A stretch of DNA of 64,000 nt from Tubiluchus corallicola (Eukaryota > Priapulida > Priapulimorpha > Priapulimorphida > Tubiluchidae): positions 115,015-179,014 of the forward strand of contig JAQGDQ010000466.1 in assembly GCA_030141605.1 (NCBI GenBank), read 5' to 3'. The position numbers were made by a program, and so were the translations under genes. How positions within the stretch are numbered: the first letter of the stretch is position 1; each line of letters opens with the position of its first letter. The notes below the pieces were generated by a model. That model saw only the letters and a program-made list of their open reading frames with translations, made no database searches and was not told the origin of the DNA. This document shows, in pieces, positions 47,351 to 59,095 of this stretch.

Positions 47351-48552
47351 AACACCTGTAGAGTAGGCCACTTACTGTCACACAAGGATGCTGCAAAATG
47401 GTGCACATCGAGAAAATTTGCCAGATTCCCTTTAACTTTTAATTTTTTAATGTTTTTTTCTTTATAAATAGTAGGTACGTTTCAACTTTTCTTTACATCA
47501 GTGTGCAGATGCAACTGCCTATTGCTGTCCTACTTTTAGTGTTATTTCTAATTTGAGCGATCTGAGAGTGCTTTAAAAACCTCCTAAACTGTAATCAGGC
47601 CGTACAGGCATCCAAACAACATTATCATTGCATGATAGATCACATCCCTACAGGACCCATTTATATAAAATAAAATAACTGATTTAAAATGATTGCTCAT
47701 AAGATTAACACTTACCCTAAAACATGTGCAGGACAGTTGTAAAGATAGAATTAGCTTGCTGATGCCTGACATAAACTTTGTAAAGCAAATTCATACTCCA
47801 TGCAATATTCCAGGCAAATCACGTCGATGACGTCACGAGGTGGCGCGTATTTTTAAAAATGGCGAAACGTGATCAGTTTTCTGTGAGAAATTTGAAAGTT
47901 AAGTTGCTGCTTTGTACCTAATGAAGCTTCAATGAAAAGCCAGGCGATTTTTCACTTTTACTGAGAGAACGTTAATTTAAAACTTGTTTTATGAAATTCC
48001 ACCATTCCATTTTTAAATCACCTTGCAGCCACAATCTGTTTATTAGACAAAATAGAAGCGTGACCACTTCTGTGGTTAAGTGCAAAGAATAAACTGTTTC
48101 ATACAGAAACCAAAATTTTCACTTTTCTAACAAAATCACACACTTTGCACTCAAAATCAGTATTACACTTCACTAAAACTGTTCTGTCTTTTCCTGGAGC
48201 ACTGCTCACACTTATAGCAAGACTGCAAAGCGAATGATTTGCTTCAGTTGTTTCGTCTTCACGCATCTGAAAGTTATGCCTATAAACTGACGTGTTGGAG
48301 TTGTTCACCATGACAGCTTTTTAACTCCGCCTCAAATTCTTGAGCACTAGAAATATGGCGCCAATAATGTTTGCTTGAACATTTTTAATAAACGCAAAGA
48401 TCTTTCATTTTTTAAGCGCAATCTATTTGCACAAGTTGACAATCTTACTACCAAATCTTTTCTTCTTTTTAAGAATTTACAGAAATCGAAATAAACTCCA
48501 ATAAATTGTCATTGCAGAATAATATGACCTGCTTAATATTTGTTACAGTTAT
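47351..48552. repeat. MRED block, copy 3
   Basis: Matches copy 2 closely, including the GATGACGTCACGAGGTGGC stretch. It ends in TTTGTTACAGTTATGGTC, where the inverted arm begins within about 20 bp. Confidence 0.88.
48099..48311 (-). pseudogene. MRED exon, unit III
   Basis: Minus-strand frame NSNTSVYRHNFQMREDETTE, LCSLAISVSSAPGKDRTV, KCNTDFECKVCDFVRKVK, then TGA. The Cys pattern C-x5-C-x2-C is complete here. The terminal TGA is CGA in copy II and TCA in copy IV. It could be a natural end or a decay event. Family unknown. Confidence 0.45.
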
Positions 48553-48569
48553 GGTCAAAATAAAAAAAA

Positions 48570-50760
48570 ATTATAAAATTTTGAAAAATTTTAAATTACT
48601 GTATCTTGTCAATAAGATTAAATATTAGTTTCCGGCTAGTGAGTGGTTCAACGTGGAGGGTGAGTCAGCAATATTTTTCCCAATCGGCACAAAATATTTT
48701 AAATCATTAGTCTAGTTACTTAAGTCTTTCCAGCGGGGAAGTGAAATGCTAAGTAATATAGATTTGCACGAGAAGTTTTTTGGGACATAATGACGTCATG
48801 TAATTGTGCTGTCTGAACAGTATTTCGGGATATTTAAAATAAAAACAAACGAAAATGCCTTTCAACACGAATACGATATGTGCATAAAATTGCTGTAAAG
48901 TTGTATAATTTATGAGGGCAATATTTATGAAACCTACTTCAGTTGCCCTTTTCCTTTTCCTATAAAATACGATTGCAGTGCTTCTGACATGAGTGTAAAT
49001 CTATTTACGATTGCAGTTTTAATACATAATTAGCCTCTAAAATTGATTTAGCTTTTAATTTTTTAACCCCGTATTTATATTTTACTCTGGTAACAATTAT
49101 CTCATGTACTCTATTCCATTTTAGTACTGTATTTGTACTTTATGTGATCTTAATTACCAAAATAAAAAATTGAATTGAATTGAATTTATAGAAAATTCTG
49201 GTTAATAGTTTCATTACATTTTCTGATAACAAAAAAATGTCAAATTGCAAACCACGTGATCACACAAAATAACGACTTAATTATAAATCTTGTGAGAAAT
49301 TTGAGCTGACCACATATTATAGATAAAGAAAGATTTTTCATCAATTTTCTGTGAAATATTAAATTTTATAATACAGGTGTCATATTTTGCAAAGCCCTAA
49401 ACTGCAGATTACTTCAGGGTCTCAATGCACAGCTTAATGGATTTGTAAAGTCTTGTAAAGTGTTTGAGGTGAGATGCAGTTCACGCCCAGCGCACAAAGA
49501 AAGATGTAATCTTGAGCAATTTCGTCTGGAAATTAATAATGATCGAAAATAATTATCTTCACTTTTGAAATTGATAATATTTATGGCAAACTTTACAAAA
49601 GCCCTGAGTTGCAGACAACTTGAGACGTGCTCTCTGTACAAAAAAGAGAAGATTAATGGTTTTCCAAATATTGTGAAGTATTTGAGTTACACACAAAGAA
49701 GGATTTTAATCTTGTCTTGAATTTAATGACTTGAAAAGCGCCGAAAATAATTATCCTCGCTTTTGAAATTGATAATCTTTTCGGCAAATTCCACATAAGC
49801 CCTAAATTGCAGACAACTTGAGACGTGCTCTCTTCACACAAAAGAGAAGATTAATTAAAAATCTTTTGAAATGTTTACCAGAGTGGCAGGTTACACCCCG
49901 CTGACAAAGGAAGATTTTAGTCCCTAATAATTCTGTCTGGAATTTAATAACAATTGATAAGCTGACAATAATAATCTCTCTCTTTGAAGTGGTTCTGCAA
50001 ATTTTCACAACAATCTTAGCAGCGTGAGAACTACATGGGCAATGATCAACCTTGGAATGGTTTGATTTTGATAAAATATATCAATAATGAGGTCCCAAAA
50101 CAAGAAATGCATAACAGATTTGCACAAGTGTTGACTCTTGTCGCTTCCCACTGTTGATTTGTGAAGTTTGTGCCTTGACGTTGCTGCTCCACGTTTGACT
50201 GTCACACTAGTTATTGTTGTTGCTGTGTTGGTGATGATGACGACAACGACAATGATGACGATGGAGAAAAAGAAGAAGAAGAAGAAGATGATGATGATGA
50301 TTATGACGACGACAATGGCGCTGTCACTCTGTTTTTCTTGTTGTTTCCACAAGCTTTATACTTTTACTCTAATAATTAATTTTTGCAAGAAAAAAATCCC
50401 CACTTTTGTTCTCTTGAGACAAGTGAATGTTGAGAGGAGGCAAGAGAGCAGCTTAATTTTTTCCCACGGAATCTTAAGCACCTTAACATAATCCCTGAAA
50501 AGGACGCGGTCTATCAACTTTATTTGCTTTAAAATTTTGATGAAATGAGGATTGTCAGTCTTAAGATGTTTTGCAAACATCTATAATCTCTTAAACTTCT
50601 TACGAATTTTACACAAACTTCTTTGTTATCAGGAGACTTGAATTATTTTAATACAACTGAACTAGTTCACACATTTATCTGGAAAGACGACCAACAGAAA
50701 ATACGGTTGCACAAAGTCCCCAATCGTATGTCTACATAAATCATGGGGATATTTTTGTAT
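48570..50760. mobile_element. Right inverted arm of unit III
   Basis: Reverse complement of 38,969-41,095 over nearly its full length, with small indels. The 50,356-50,580 minus-strand frame is the inverted partner of 39,146-39,361. A GAAGAAGAAG/GATGATGAT triplet tract lies at 50,230-50,315. The arms' sequence AAATTGCAGACAACTTGAGA and the stretch GGTTACACCCCGCTGACAAA tie this arm to the C-type arms. Confidence 0.9.
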
Positions 50761-51238
50761 AAGTAAATATGTGCACAGAAAATAAGTAAATATGTGCGGT
50801 TGCACAGAAAATAAGTAAATATGTGCGGTTGCACACAAAATAAGTAAATATGTGTGGTTGCATAGAAAATAAGTAAATATATGTGGTTGCATAGAAAATA
50901 AGTAAATATATGCGGTTGCATAGAAAATAAGAAAATATATGCAGTTGCATACAAAATAAGTAAATATGTGTGGTTGCTTAGAAAATAAGTAAATATGTGC
51001 GGTTGCATAGATAATAAGTAATTATGTGCAATTGCATAGAAAATAAGTAAACATGTGTGGTTGCGTAGAAAATAAGTAAATATGTGTGGTTGCGTAGAAA
51101 ATAAGTAAATATGTGCGGTTGTGTAGAAAATAAGTAAATATGTGCAGTTGCATAGAAAACAAGTAAATATGTGCGGTTGCATAGAAAATAAGTAAATATG
51201 TGCGGTTGCATACAAAATAAGTAAATATGTGCGGTTGC
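50761..51238. repeat. 29-bp minisatellite, inverted, right end of unit III
   Basis: About 16 units in reverse orientation (GTGCGGTTGCATAGAAAATA plus AGTAAATAT), all of the CATATTTAC variant that also lies next to the arm in the left array. It is much shorter than the left array. The minus-strand frames are artefacts. Confidence 0.95.
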
Positions 51239-51329
51239 AGTAAACTTTAAAGTGCATCCCGGCGAGCAGAAATATTTGACTGTGTAAACATAGATTCATC
51301 AATGCATTTTACATTGAACAACTTGAGAG

Positions 51330-51600
51330 ATTTCACAAATACTTAATATTCTTCAAAGGATTTCCTACAAAGAGCTTTTCAATCCAAGATGCCGCTATAT
51401 TTACCTTAGCGCCTGGGAAAGAGTGAAGCAAATAAAGCAGAGTGATTACACACTTGAATTTCAAGGCTGCATTCCACACCTGGGAAAGAGTTAAGTAAAT
51501 AAAGCAGAGTGATTACACACTTCAATTTCAAAGTCTGCATTCCACACCTGGAAAAGATTTAACAAAGAAAGCAGAGCAAATACAGACAATACTAATATTA
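51330..51600. repeat. Outer flank repeat, copy 2
   Basis: Matches 26,385-26,735: TTCAATCCAAGATGCCGC followed by tandem units with CACACCTGGGAAAGAGTTAA. It sits just outside the inverted array, so the duplicated segment extends beyond the inverted repeat. Confidence 0.85.
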
Positions 51601-51950
51601 GCCTACAAAATCAATAATGATCAGGAAACTCTGCAACAATTAGAGTAAATAAGCCATATGGATACATTCTTATGAGGATTAAACCTCAAGTGAAATGAGT
51701 TTTGAACATGTGATTTATAGACACTGATTCGTGATCAAGATGTTTGCAAAAATATTTTTCATAATCACGCCCAATAAAAGCACTTTCAAATTTAATACGT
51801 CTATATTTGTTTTAAACATGGATGAACACTTTACTTCTTTGTTTTAAACTGTGAAAAAGTAATTTACCAGATTTCACAAACCTTAAATATACTAGTCACA
51901 CCCTGTTAACTGTTTAAATACTGGAAAGAAAGAGCTGAAAAACAGAGAAT
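51601..51950. other. Spacer, nothing recognised
   Basis: AT-rich, no coding signal or repeat partner seen. Confidence 0.4.
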
Positions 51951-52312
51951 ATTATCAATAGACTGCAGAAGATTTTTTTGTTTGCTTAAGCTGCCTCACT
52001 GGATCTCCCGGTGAAAGAGTTAAGAAGAGCCGCTTAGCAAATAGAGACGGGAATGTCAATAGTCTGCAGAAGTTTTTTGTTTAGTTTAACCGCCACCCTG
52101 GAACTCCCGGTGAAAGAGTTAAGAAAGATGCTTAGCAAATATAGACAAGAATGTCAATAGAATGCAGAAGCTTTTTGTTCAGTTTAACCGCCACCCTGGA
52201 ACTCCCGGTGAAAGAGTTAAGAAAAGACGCTAAGCAAATATAGCAGGTATGTCAATAGTCTGCAGAAGTTTTTTATTTAGCTAACCTTGGGAACCCCAGT
52301 GAATGCAAGAAG
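51951..52312. repeat. About 108-bp tandem repeat, three units
   Basis: Units contain GTCAATAGTCTGCAGAAG, TTTAACCGCCACCCTGGAAC and TCCCGGTGAAAGAGTTAAGA. The last unit is truncated at about 52,300. The GAAAGAGTTAAG piece is shared with the neighbouring outer-flank units, suggesting a common origin. Confidence 0.85.
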
Positions 52313-52319
52313 ATATGAA

Positions 52320-54780
52320 AAGAGAAGACAAGTTGTCTGCAATTTAGGGATTAAATGTTACTTTGCAGGCAGGGTGTAACCTGCCGCTCTGGTAAACACT
52401 TCAAAAGATTTATAATTAATCTTCTCTTTTGTGTGCAGAGAGCACGTCTGAAGTGGTCTGCAATTTAGGGCTTTTGTGGAATTTGCCGAAAAGATTACAA
52501 ATTTCAAAAACAAGAATTGTTATTTTCTATCATTAGTAATTTCCAGACGAAATTGCTCAAGATTGCATCTTTCATTGTGCATTGGGCGTGAACTGCATCT
52601 CATATCAAATACTTTACAAGACTTTACAAATCCATTAAGCTGTGCACGGAGACCCAGAAGTGATCATATTAGGGCTCTGCAAAATATGCCACCAATATTA
52701 TAAAATTTAATATTTCACAGAAAATTGATGAAAAATCTTCCTTTATCTATAATATGTGGTGAGCTCAAATTTCTCACAAGATTTATAATTAAGTCGCCGT
52801 TTTGTGTATTGATCACGTGGTTTGCAATTTCTATCAATTCAATTGAGTTATTTTTTTATTTTTTGGTAATTAAGTTCACATAAAATACAAATACAGTACT
52901 AAAATGAAATAGAGTACAATGAGATAATTGCTACCAGAGTAAAATATAAATACAGGGTTAAAAAATTAAAAGCTAAATCTATTTTAGAGGGTAATTGTGT
53001 AGTAATTCGTCCCCGTTGACAAAAAAAGCAAAAGCTAAAGTGTGGTAGAGATAGGTTTGCACACTTGCCAGAAGCACTGCAATCGTAGATAGATTTACAC
53101 ACATATCAGAAGCACTGCAATCGTAGATAGATTTACACACACGCCAGAAATACTGCAATCGTATTTTATAGGACAAGGAAAGGGAAACCTGAAGTAAGTT
53201 TCACATATCGCCTTAAAAATTATACAACTTTACAGCAATTTTATGCGCATATCGTATTCGTGTTGAAAGGAATTTTCGTTTGTTTTTATTTTAAATCTCC
53301 CAAAATACTTTTCAAACAACACCATTATATGACGTCACTATGCCTTTATATCAGGGGAAAAGCAGAAAATGTTAAATTATGTCCCAAAAGACTTTCCGTG
53401 CAAATCTGTATTACCAAACATTTCACTTACCTGCTGGAAAGGCATAAGTTGCTAGACTAATCATTTAAAATGTTTGTGCCAATTGGTAAAATGTCACTAT
53501 TCGCTTTCCAGTACGAGTACTCTGGTTGTTTTTTCAAACTTTGCTTAATGTTATCAAAACTTGTTTCAAACGACCTACCATTCAAATGGCTGCGCCTAAC
53601 GGTCATCGCGGGAATTTAAATTTACACGTTATATACAGCATTACAGCCGATGCAAGCCATGCATGCGAAAAGACAGTATATAAGTGGTATAAAATTTTGG
53701 AACGAATTTCTTAAGCTTTATGTAAGTGGAGGGTTTTCTTGTGCTTTAAAGGAGGGATATCATGAAAATCAAGTTAAACTTATTTTATAGTTGCCTTCCC
53801 CGTGAACAATTTGGCAAACTTTTTTTAGCAGGACGTTGTCTAATTAATGAGTAATTAACCTTTTTGTATATCGCAGGAGGAAACTACATTTACGCCTCTC
53901 CGCGTGAAAAAACTGAACTAGTGCAACTCTGCTGATGACGTATCAGAGTGTACCAGTGATACTGTCGTGCACAACTGGGCTAAAAATAAAGCTGTTATTA
54001 CTACATCACAGCATTTGACCTTGGGTTGGAAAGGTAGACATCTGATAGAGACGATTTTCGTTGAGGTCATTCACGTGTTTTCATGAAATTCTGCAAAAGT
54101 GACATATTTTACTACTGTCGAAAGTTATAGGTCCGTTATAGTATACTCTAATAGATGTGTCAGCAATCATTGTGCAAAAATAGACTGGCCTGCAGTAGAT
54201 TGTGGAAATTCTTGTAGCATTATTTGAAAACATCGTTAACAATACAAGCCGCAAAAGTGTCGGCCTTGGCAACAAAAGTTCTTGTAGTTACCGAACTTGT
54301 AACACATTCGACGACTGTTTTTCACTATGAACAATCACGATGACCGAAACCGAGCAAAAAACGCATTCAATCCACAATAAGCTAATGTTTACTGTGATAC
54401 CGTCACCAAGTATAAACTGTGTAAAAGTTTTGTATGCTGACGCTGCTTCACATTACGTACTATATCTGTAACAATCATTTGACTTTTACAGCAGCAAGGA
54501 AACTAAAATTTGGCACAAAAATACCCTGTCATTGTAGTAGTTCATTTCTCAAAGCTGACGCAAATCCGTACACAAACAAATTTCCTTTTGGAAAGTTATT
54601 TTTCTGGCAAATACAGGGAGACACTTTTCCGATAAAACCACAAATCTGTTTTGAATTCTTATGATATAATTGAATTTTGAAATGTAAAAACCAGAAACAT
54701 GCTAAAAGCCTTCTGGTAGACGAAATTAATGCTGATTTTACAACAAGCCACTGATTATGGCCAACGGCTTACTGTAGGCA
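52320..54780. mobile_element. Left arm and inner flank of unit IV
   Basis: Direct copy of 39,840-42,130, with a local triplication near 53,040-53,160 (GCACTGCAATCGTAGATAGA) and about 140 bp less at 52,550-52,840. The outer part of the arm and the 29-bp array that precede it in unit III are absent here; the 108-bp repeat adjoins instead. Confidence 0.85.
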
Positions 54781-56460
54781 GGTCTGTGTGACAGGTGTTG
54801 AAGATTTTTGTTTATTTAATAACCAAAACAGTTTATAATAATAGCTAAATGTGCGTTTTGATTAGATTAAGTTAAATTACCTGTTCTTACTTGTAAGGTG
54901 GTGTCATCTGGCTTCAATATTAGCGTGCTACTTTTAAATACCTGTTAGTCAAGTTTCAATGTGTTCAAAGCAGTGATGACGTGCTGACAAATTTTCTGTG
55001 TTTTGATGTCACGATTTGATGCCAAAGATGTATGTATGTTTTTTTTAATTTTATTTAGTTATTCAAGTCTTTGATTTATTTCACTTAATCGTAATTGACA
55101 TTTTGATAAGAATTCTTTGATTAGTTTATTAAAGGAATTTGCATTTCATTCAAGATAAAATGTATAATTTATAAAATGGCGTCTCAATGCCTGTCAAATA
55201 TGAACTAAAATGACAAAATTGCATGTGCCTTGATGATCATTATATGTTTATTATATTGTTTTTTTTACTTAATGATAACCATATAGGCCTAATATTTTAA
55301 CTTGTTTACAATTTTCTGTAGTGACTTCGCCTTGGTTTATCACATTACCAAAGGAGATGACAACCAACAGTAAAAGTAACACGATGGAAAAGTCTATTGA
55401 TCAATGATGTATGCTCGTCCACATGAGCCAAAGTTAGCTAAAGGTCTGCTACACCCAGTTACAAATTACGTTTTGAACGAAGGTCTCTTTTGACTAGGAA
55501 GTTGCTGATTGTAGAGTTCCAAAAGTGGAAGATTCAAGGTAACTTTCCTTTGCTAGGATCCACTATACAGAAACAATGAGTAACAGTACAAAACAATTTA
55601 TTATGTTCATCAAACAATTACGAGTCTATCATACTAGTATAGTGACCACTGTTTGAAGATATACAACACATACTTTTTGCACAATGCTGAAAAACAAATC
55701 TGTAATGTGTTATTATGCAAAGCATGAGGTCCCGTACAAAATCAAATGTCTCTTATAAAGATTGCCATTACAAGCTTTCACATTTACACATACTTACAGA
55801 TGTTTTACTCAATCTCACAATGTAAAATACACTAATCACTGAAGCAATAGTGTAACGCAGTGTTTCTTGCAGGCCTTTTAAAATCAACTAATCATTAATC
55901 ATAATCATCAGTAATCTTTTTTAGATTAGATTAGCTTTCAAGATGAACAAACGTGGATTCAATCCATTTCAAACAGTTTTGAACTTTTGCTCATTCTTTT
56001 CGCATATCAATATAATTATGTCATAATTTGTGACATCGCATATTAAGTTCCAAGGAACAGAATTGTAGCTATAGCTTCAATCAATTTTCTAAGTGCTGCT
56101 TCTACATGAAATATTTTGCTATCAATTCCAGCTTCCTTTATGGCAAATTGACATATCAGTTGATGCACCCCTTTAATTGACTTCAATGTGTTGTATACAT
56201 ACTCAACATTGTCATCAATCTCACCAAGTCTGTGATATTTGAGTGTCAGCTGATTCTTTACAACTTTGAAAATGATTCATAAAGCTGTTGGAAGAAAAAG
56301 ACGAATTTTTTCGTTATTGTGGTTTCCTAGACGTTTCCAACGCTGCAGTGCGACACAGTAGGCAGAATATGTGAAATGTTTCAGGTGCTAAATTGACTTT
56401 TAGCCACATGAACTTCTTGAAACTCCACTGATAATAACCTGTTAATAAACAAATAGGCAA
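54781..56460. repeat. B block, copy B4
   Basis: Closest in structure to B3, with no purine tract and no non-LTR sequence at its left. Confidence 0.88.
55940..56440 (-). pseudogene. MKSIKE exon block, copy 4
   Basis: On the minus strand WSFKKFMWLKVNLAPETF and CLLCRTAALETSRKP, then a frame change. KNQLTLKYHRLGEIDDNVEY continues into VYNTLKSIKGVHQLICQFA and IDSKIFHVEAALRKLIEAIA before a 1-bp deletion causes a stop near 56,045. It shows that the coding frame once ran upstream of MKSIKE, so that Met is probably internal rather than a start. Confidence 0.45.
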
Positions 56461-57029
56461 TTTAAAGAATAAAATCGTTTTCAACATTTAAAACATTTCA
56501 ATTACTATCATTATAATGTCTGTGCAGGTGTGATAATATTTTGACTGTTACTAATTATGTTGTCAAATATTGTTTGCTAAGCTATATAATATTATTTGAA
56601 GTAATAATTTAAAAAACGTTGTCTGCCTATTGTAAATTTGTGAAAGGATTGAATGCATTGGGTTCTTTGCCTTAGTTGATGTCAACGTTAAATTTAATGC
56701 CATATTTTTTAGGGGAATTGTCACATGGTTTTTTGAAAATATATTTCAAAAAACATCACTGAACACTCTGTTTCCATAACAACAGTTTTCTTCCAAGACA
56801 ATTCTTTGGCCCTCAGCCTTTGTGAGTGAAGAACAAAATCAGTCACCTCTCATATACCTGGGAGCATGAACGACTTGCTTAACGTTTTCTCTCAAAGAAG
56901 TTTTGTTCATCATAAGCCATTTTCATTAACTAATTTAATCTGTTTGATACTTAATTGCTACAAAAAATTCAGCTGATAATTTTAAGAAACCTACAAGATC
57001 TATCGGCCAATTTCTTTTGAAAAATATTA
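56461..57029. repeat. Intron-like stretch, unit IV
   Basis: Its left part matches 18,880-19,050 of unit I and its right part 44,740-45,100 of unit III. Unit IV therefore retains the fuller ancestral sequence. No coding signal. Confidence 0.7.
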
Positions 57030-57665
57030 AGATGAACAATTTAGTGTGAAGATTATATTCAAAGAAACTCCAGCAAAAAATTAGCTTCCCAAATTAAGAC
57101 TGAGGCCAGCATCTGTTCTCTTGCAACATCAAGTACTCCTGAAAGGCTTTTCTTCAATTTTAATGTCCAAAAACCGGTCCCATTTTTCTTCCCCTGTATC
57201 TCAGTGGAAGAAATTCTGTACTTGAGCGCAGTGAATGGGCAATGGCAAGGATTTGGTCAACACTGCCCATGCTGGACATTGGCACAAGCTACAAGTCTTC
57301 AGGACTAGTTGAAACCACAAGAGTAGAAATACTGTCCTTCATCTTAATCTTCATGCTACAGTTTCTGCGCAATACAAAGACTCGATCATCGTAAGCACAC
57401 ATTTTCAGACAAAATGAAATTGCATCTGATCACAAGATATTCAAGGTTGATTCAGTTTTAGCAATTAATGGAGAAACAACCAGTATCCCTCGTGCTATTG
57501 ATGTTGTCATAAGCAAGACTTCACAAAAACTCTAAAAAAACTGGCATGCCACACATGACAATGTCAACGACAATATCAAGAATTCTGGGTCTTATTGAGA
57601 CTTTTCTACATAGAAGGGATATGCGCATCAAGATCAATAACTATACTTTTCAGAAATACTGTTGT
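57030..57665 (-). pseudogene. CAYDDR block, unit IV, decayed
   Basis: The minus strand reads ISFCLKMCAYDDRVFVLRRN and CSMKIKMKDSISTLVVSTSP, then TAG where unit I has CAG. A 2-bp insertion near 57,210 shifts the EFTIEIQGK part. The first Cys of the CRNC pair is Arg. Upstream, beyond about 57,470, it shares AGAAACAACCAGTATCCCTC with unit III. Confidence 0.5.
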
Positions 57666-57689
57666 AAGAAAGGTCTGCCAATCTGATAA

Positions 57690-58012
57690 AATCTGCCGTA
57701 CTGCCAAGCATGCTGAACCTTCCATACCCGCCATACTGTCAGATATGCTAAACCTTCCATACCCCCCATACTTACAAATATGCTAAACCTTCCATACCTG
57801 CCATACTGACAAACATGCTAAACCTTCCATACCTGCCATACTTACAAATATGCTAAATCTTCCATACCTGCCACACTTACAAATATGCTAAATCTTCCAT
57901 ACCTGCCACACTTACAAATATGCTGAACCTTCCATACCTGCCATACTGACAAACATGCTACACCTTTCTTACGCGCCATACTACCAAATTTGCCATGCCA
58001 CCAAGTCTGTTA
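57690..58012. repeat. CATACTG-type minisatellite, unit IV
   Basis: About eight units of 37-40 bp: AAACCTTCCATACCTGCCAT with ACTTACAAATATGCT. Shortest and most diverged of the four arrays at this position. Confidence 0.92.
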
Positions 58013-58019
58013 TACTAGA

Positions 58020-59095
58020 ACTAAATGACTGACCAAAGTTAAAACTAAATGACTGACTAACTGACTAGCTTAGCTAACTAACTAATTAACGATGTTCATA
58101 CAGTCTCCTATTTTTAGTTCCCTACGAAGCCTCAAATTATCTTAAGTTCCCATTCATTGTACAATTTGCAACCTGCTTTGCTGATTTTGTCTCGTTTCGA
58201 AATAACAAAGTTACAAAATAACGCCTGTAGAGTACGCCACTTACTGGCGCAGACAGACGCTGCAAAACGACGTGCATAATGAGAAAATTCGCCCGAAGCT
58301 CTTTCTAACTTTTCAGTAAGTTTGCAGTTTGGCTCTTTTTTCTGTTACTTCTTCCTTGACTGTGGTTAGCTGTAGTAGGTAAAACTATCACTTTTTGCTA
58401 ACTCCCAAATTAAAATATTTCACGAAATCTTTCATAAGTTTTTTAAAGTTTTTTTTCTTTGTAAATGGGAGGTTTGTTTCAACTTTTCTTTGTGTTTGCA
58501 GATAAAGGAGGAATTTTTCTACTGCAGTCCTGCTTTTAGCAATAATTCTAATTTGGGCGATATGGCAGTGGCTTAAAAACTCCTAAACTGTAGTCACCTA
58601 AACTACTAAACAACATTATTGTGCCATGATAGATCACACTACTACAAGACCCATTTATACAAAATAAAGAAAGTGATTTAAAATGATTACTCATCAGATA
58701 AACACTTACCATAAAACATATGCCATAGGACAGTTATAAAGATAGAATTAGCTTGCTTATAGCTGCCACCATTCCATTTTTAAATCACCTTGCAGCCACA
58801 ATCCATTTATTAGACAAAATAGAAGCGTGACCACTTCTGTGGTTAAGTGCAAAGAATAAATTGTTTGATACAGAAACCAACATTTTCACTTTTCTAACAA
58901 AATCACACATTTTGCACTCAAAATCAGTATTACACTTCACTAAAAAGTCTTCTGTTTTTCCTGGAGCACAGTTCACACTTATAGCAAGACTGCAAAGCAA
59001 ATGATTTGCTTGAGTTGTCTCGTCTTCACGCATCTGAAAGTTACGCCTATAAACTGACGTGTTGGAGTTGATCACCATGACAGCTTTTTAACTCC
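58020..59095. repeat. MRED block, copy 4
   Basis: Very similar to copy 1 (22,975-24,205). It departs from copy 1 at about 59,096, immediately after CTCCGCC, where it switches to the arm sequence found after 9,680. Confidence 0.88.
58785..59078 (-). CDS. MRED exon, unit IV, longest open copy
   Basis: A 97-codon minus-strand frame: NSNTSVYRRNFQMREDETTQ, LCSLAISVNCAPGKTEDFLV, KCNTDFECKMCDFVRKVKML, SVSNNLFFALNHRSGHASIL and a short end. It begins at ATG within ATGGTGATCAACTCC. The Cys arrangement C-x5-C-x2-C followed by basic residues could bind metal or nucleic acid, but I do not recognise a family. It probably represents a first or early exon, with the CATACTG minisatellite in the following intron and the CAYDDR and MKSIKE blocks further along the minus strand. 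Whether it is expressed cannot be judged here. Confidence 0.4.
   Translation of the reverse strand: MVINSNTSVYRRNFQMREDETTQANHLLCSLAISVNCAPGKTEDFLVKCNTDFECKMCDFVRKVKMLVSVSNNLFFALNHRSGHASILSNKWIVAAR

Noticed and set aside
50662-51302. 211-codon minus-strand frame (FYATAHIYL repeats) and similar frames at 38,739-39,080 and 62,802-63,257
   Set aside because: Translations of the 29-bp minisatellite.
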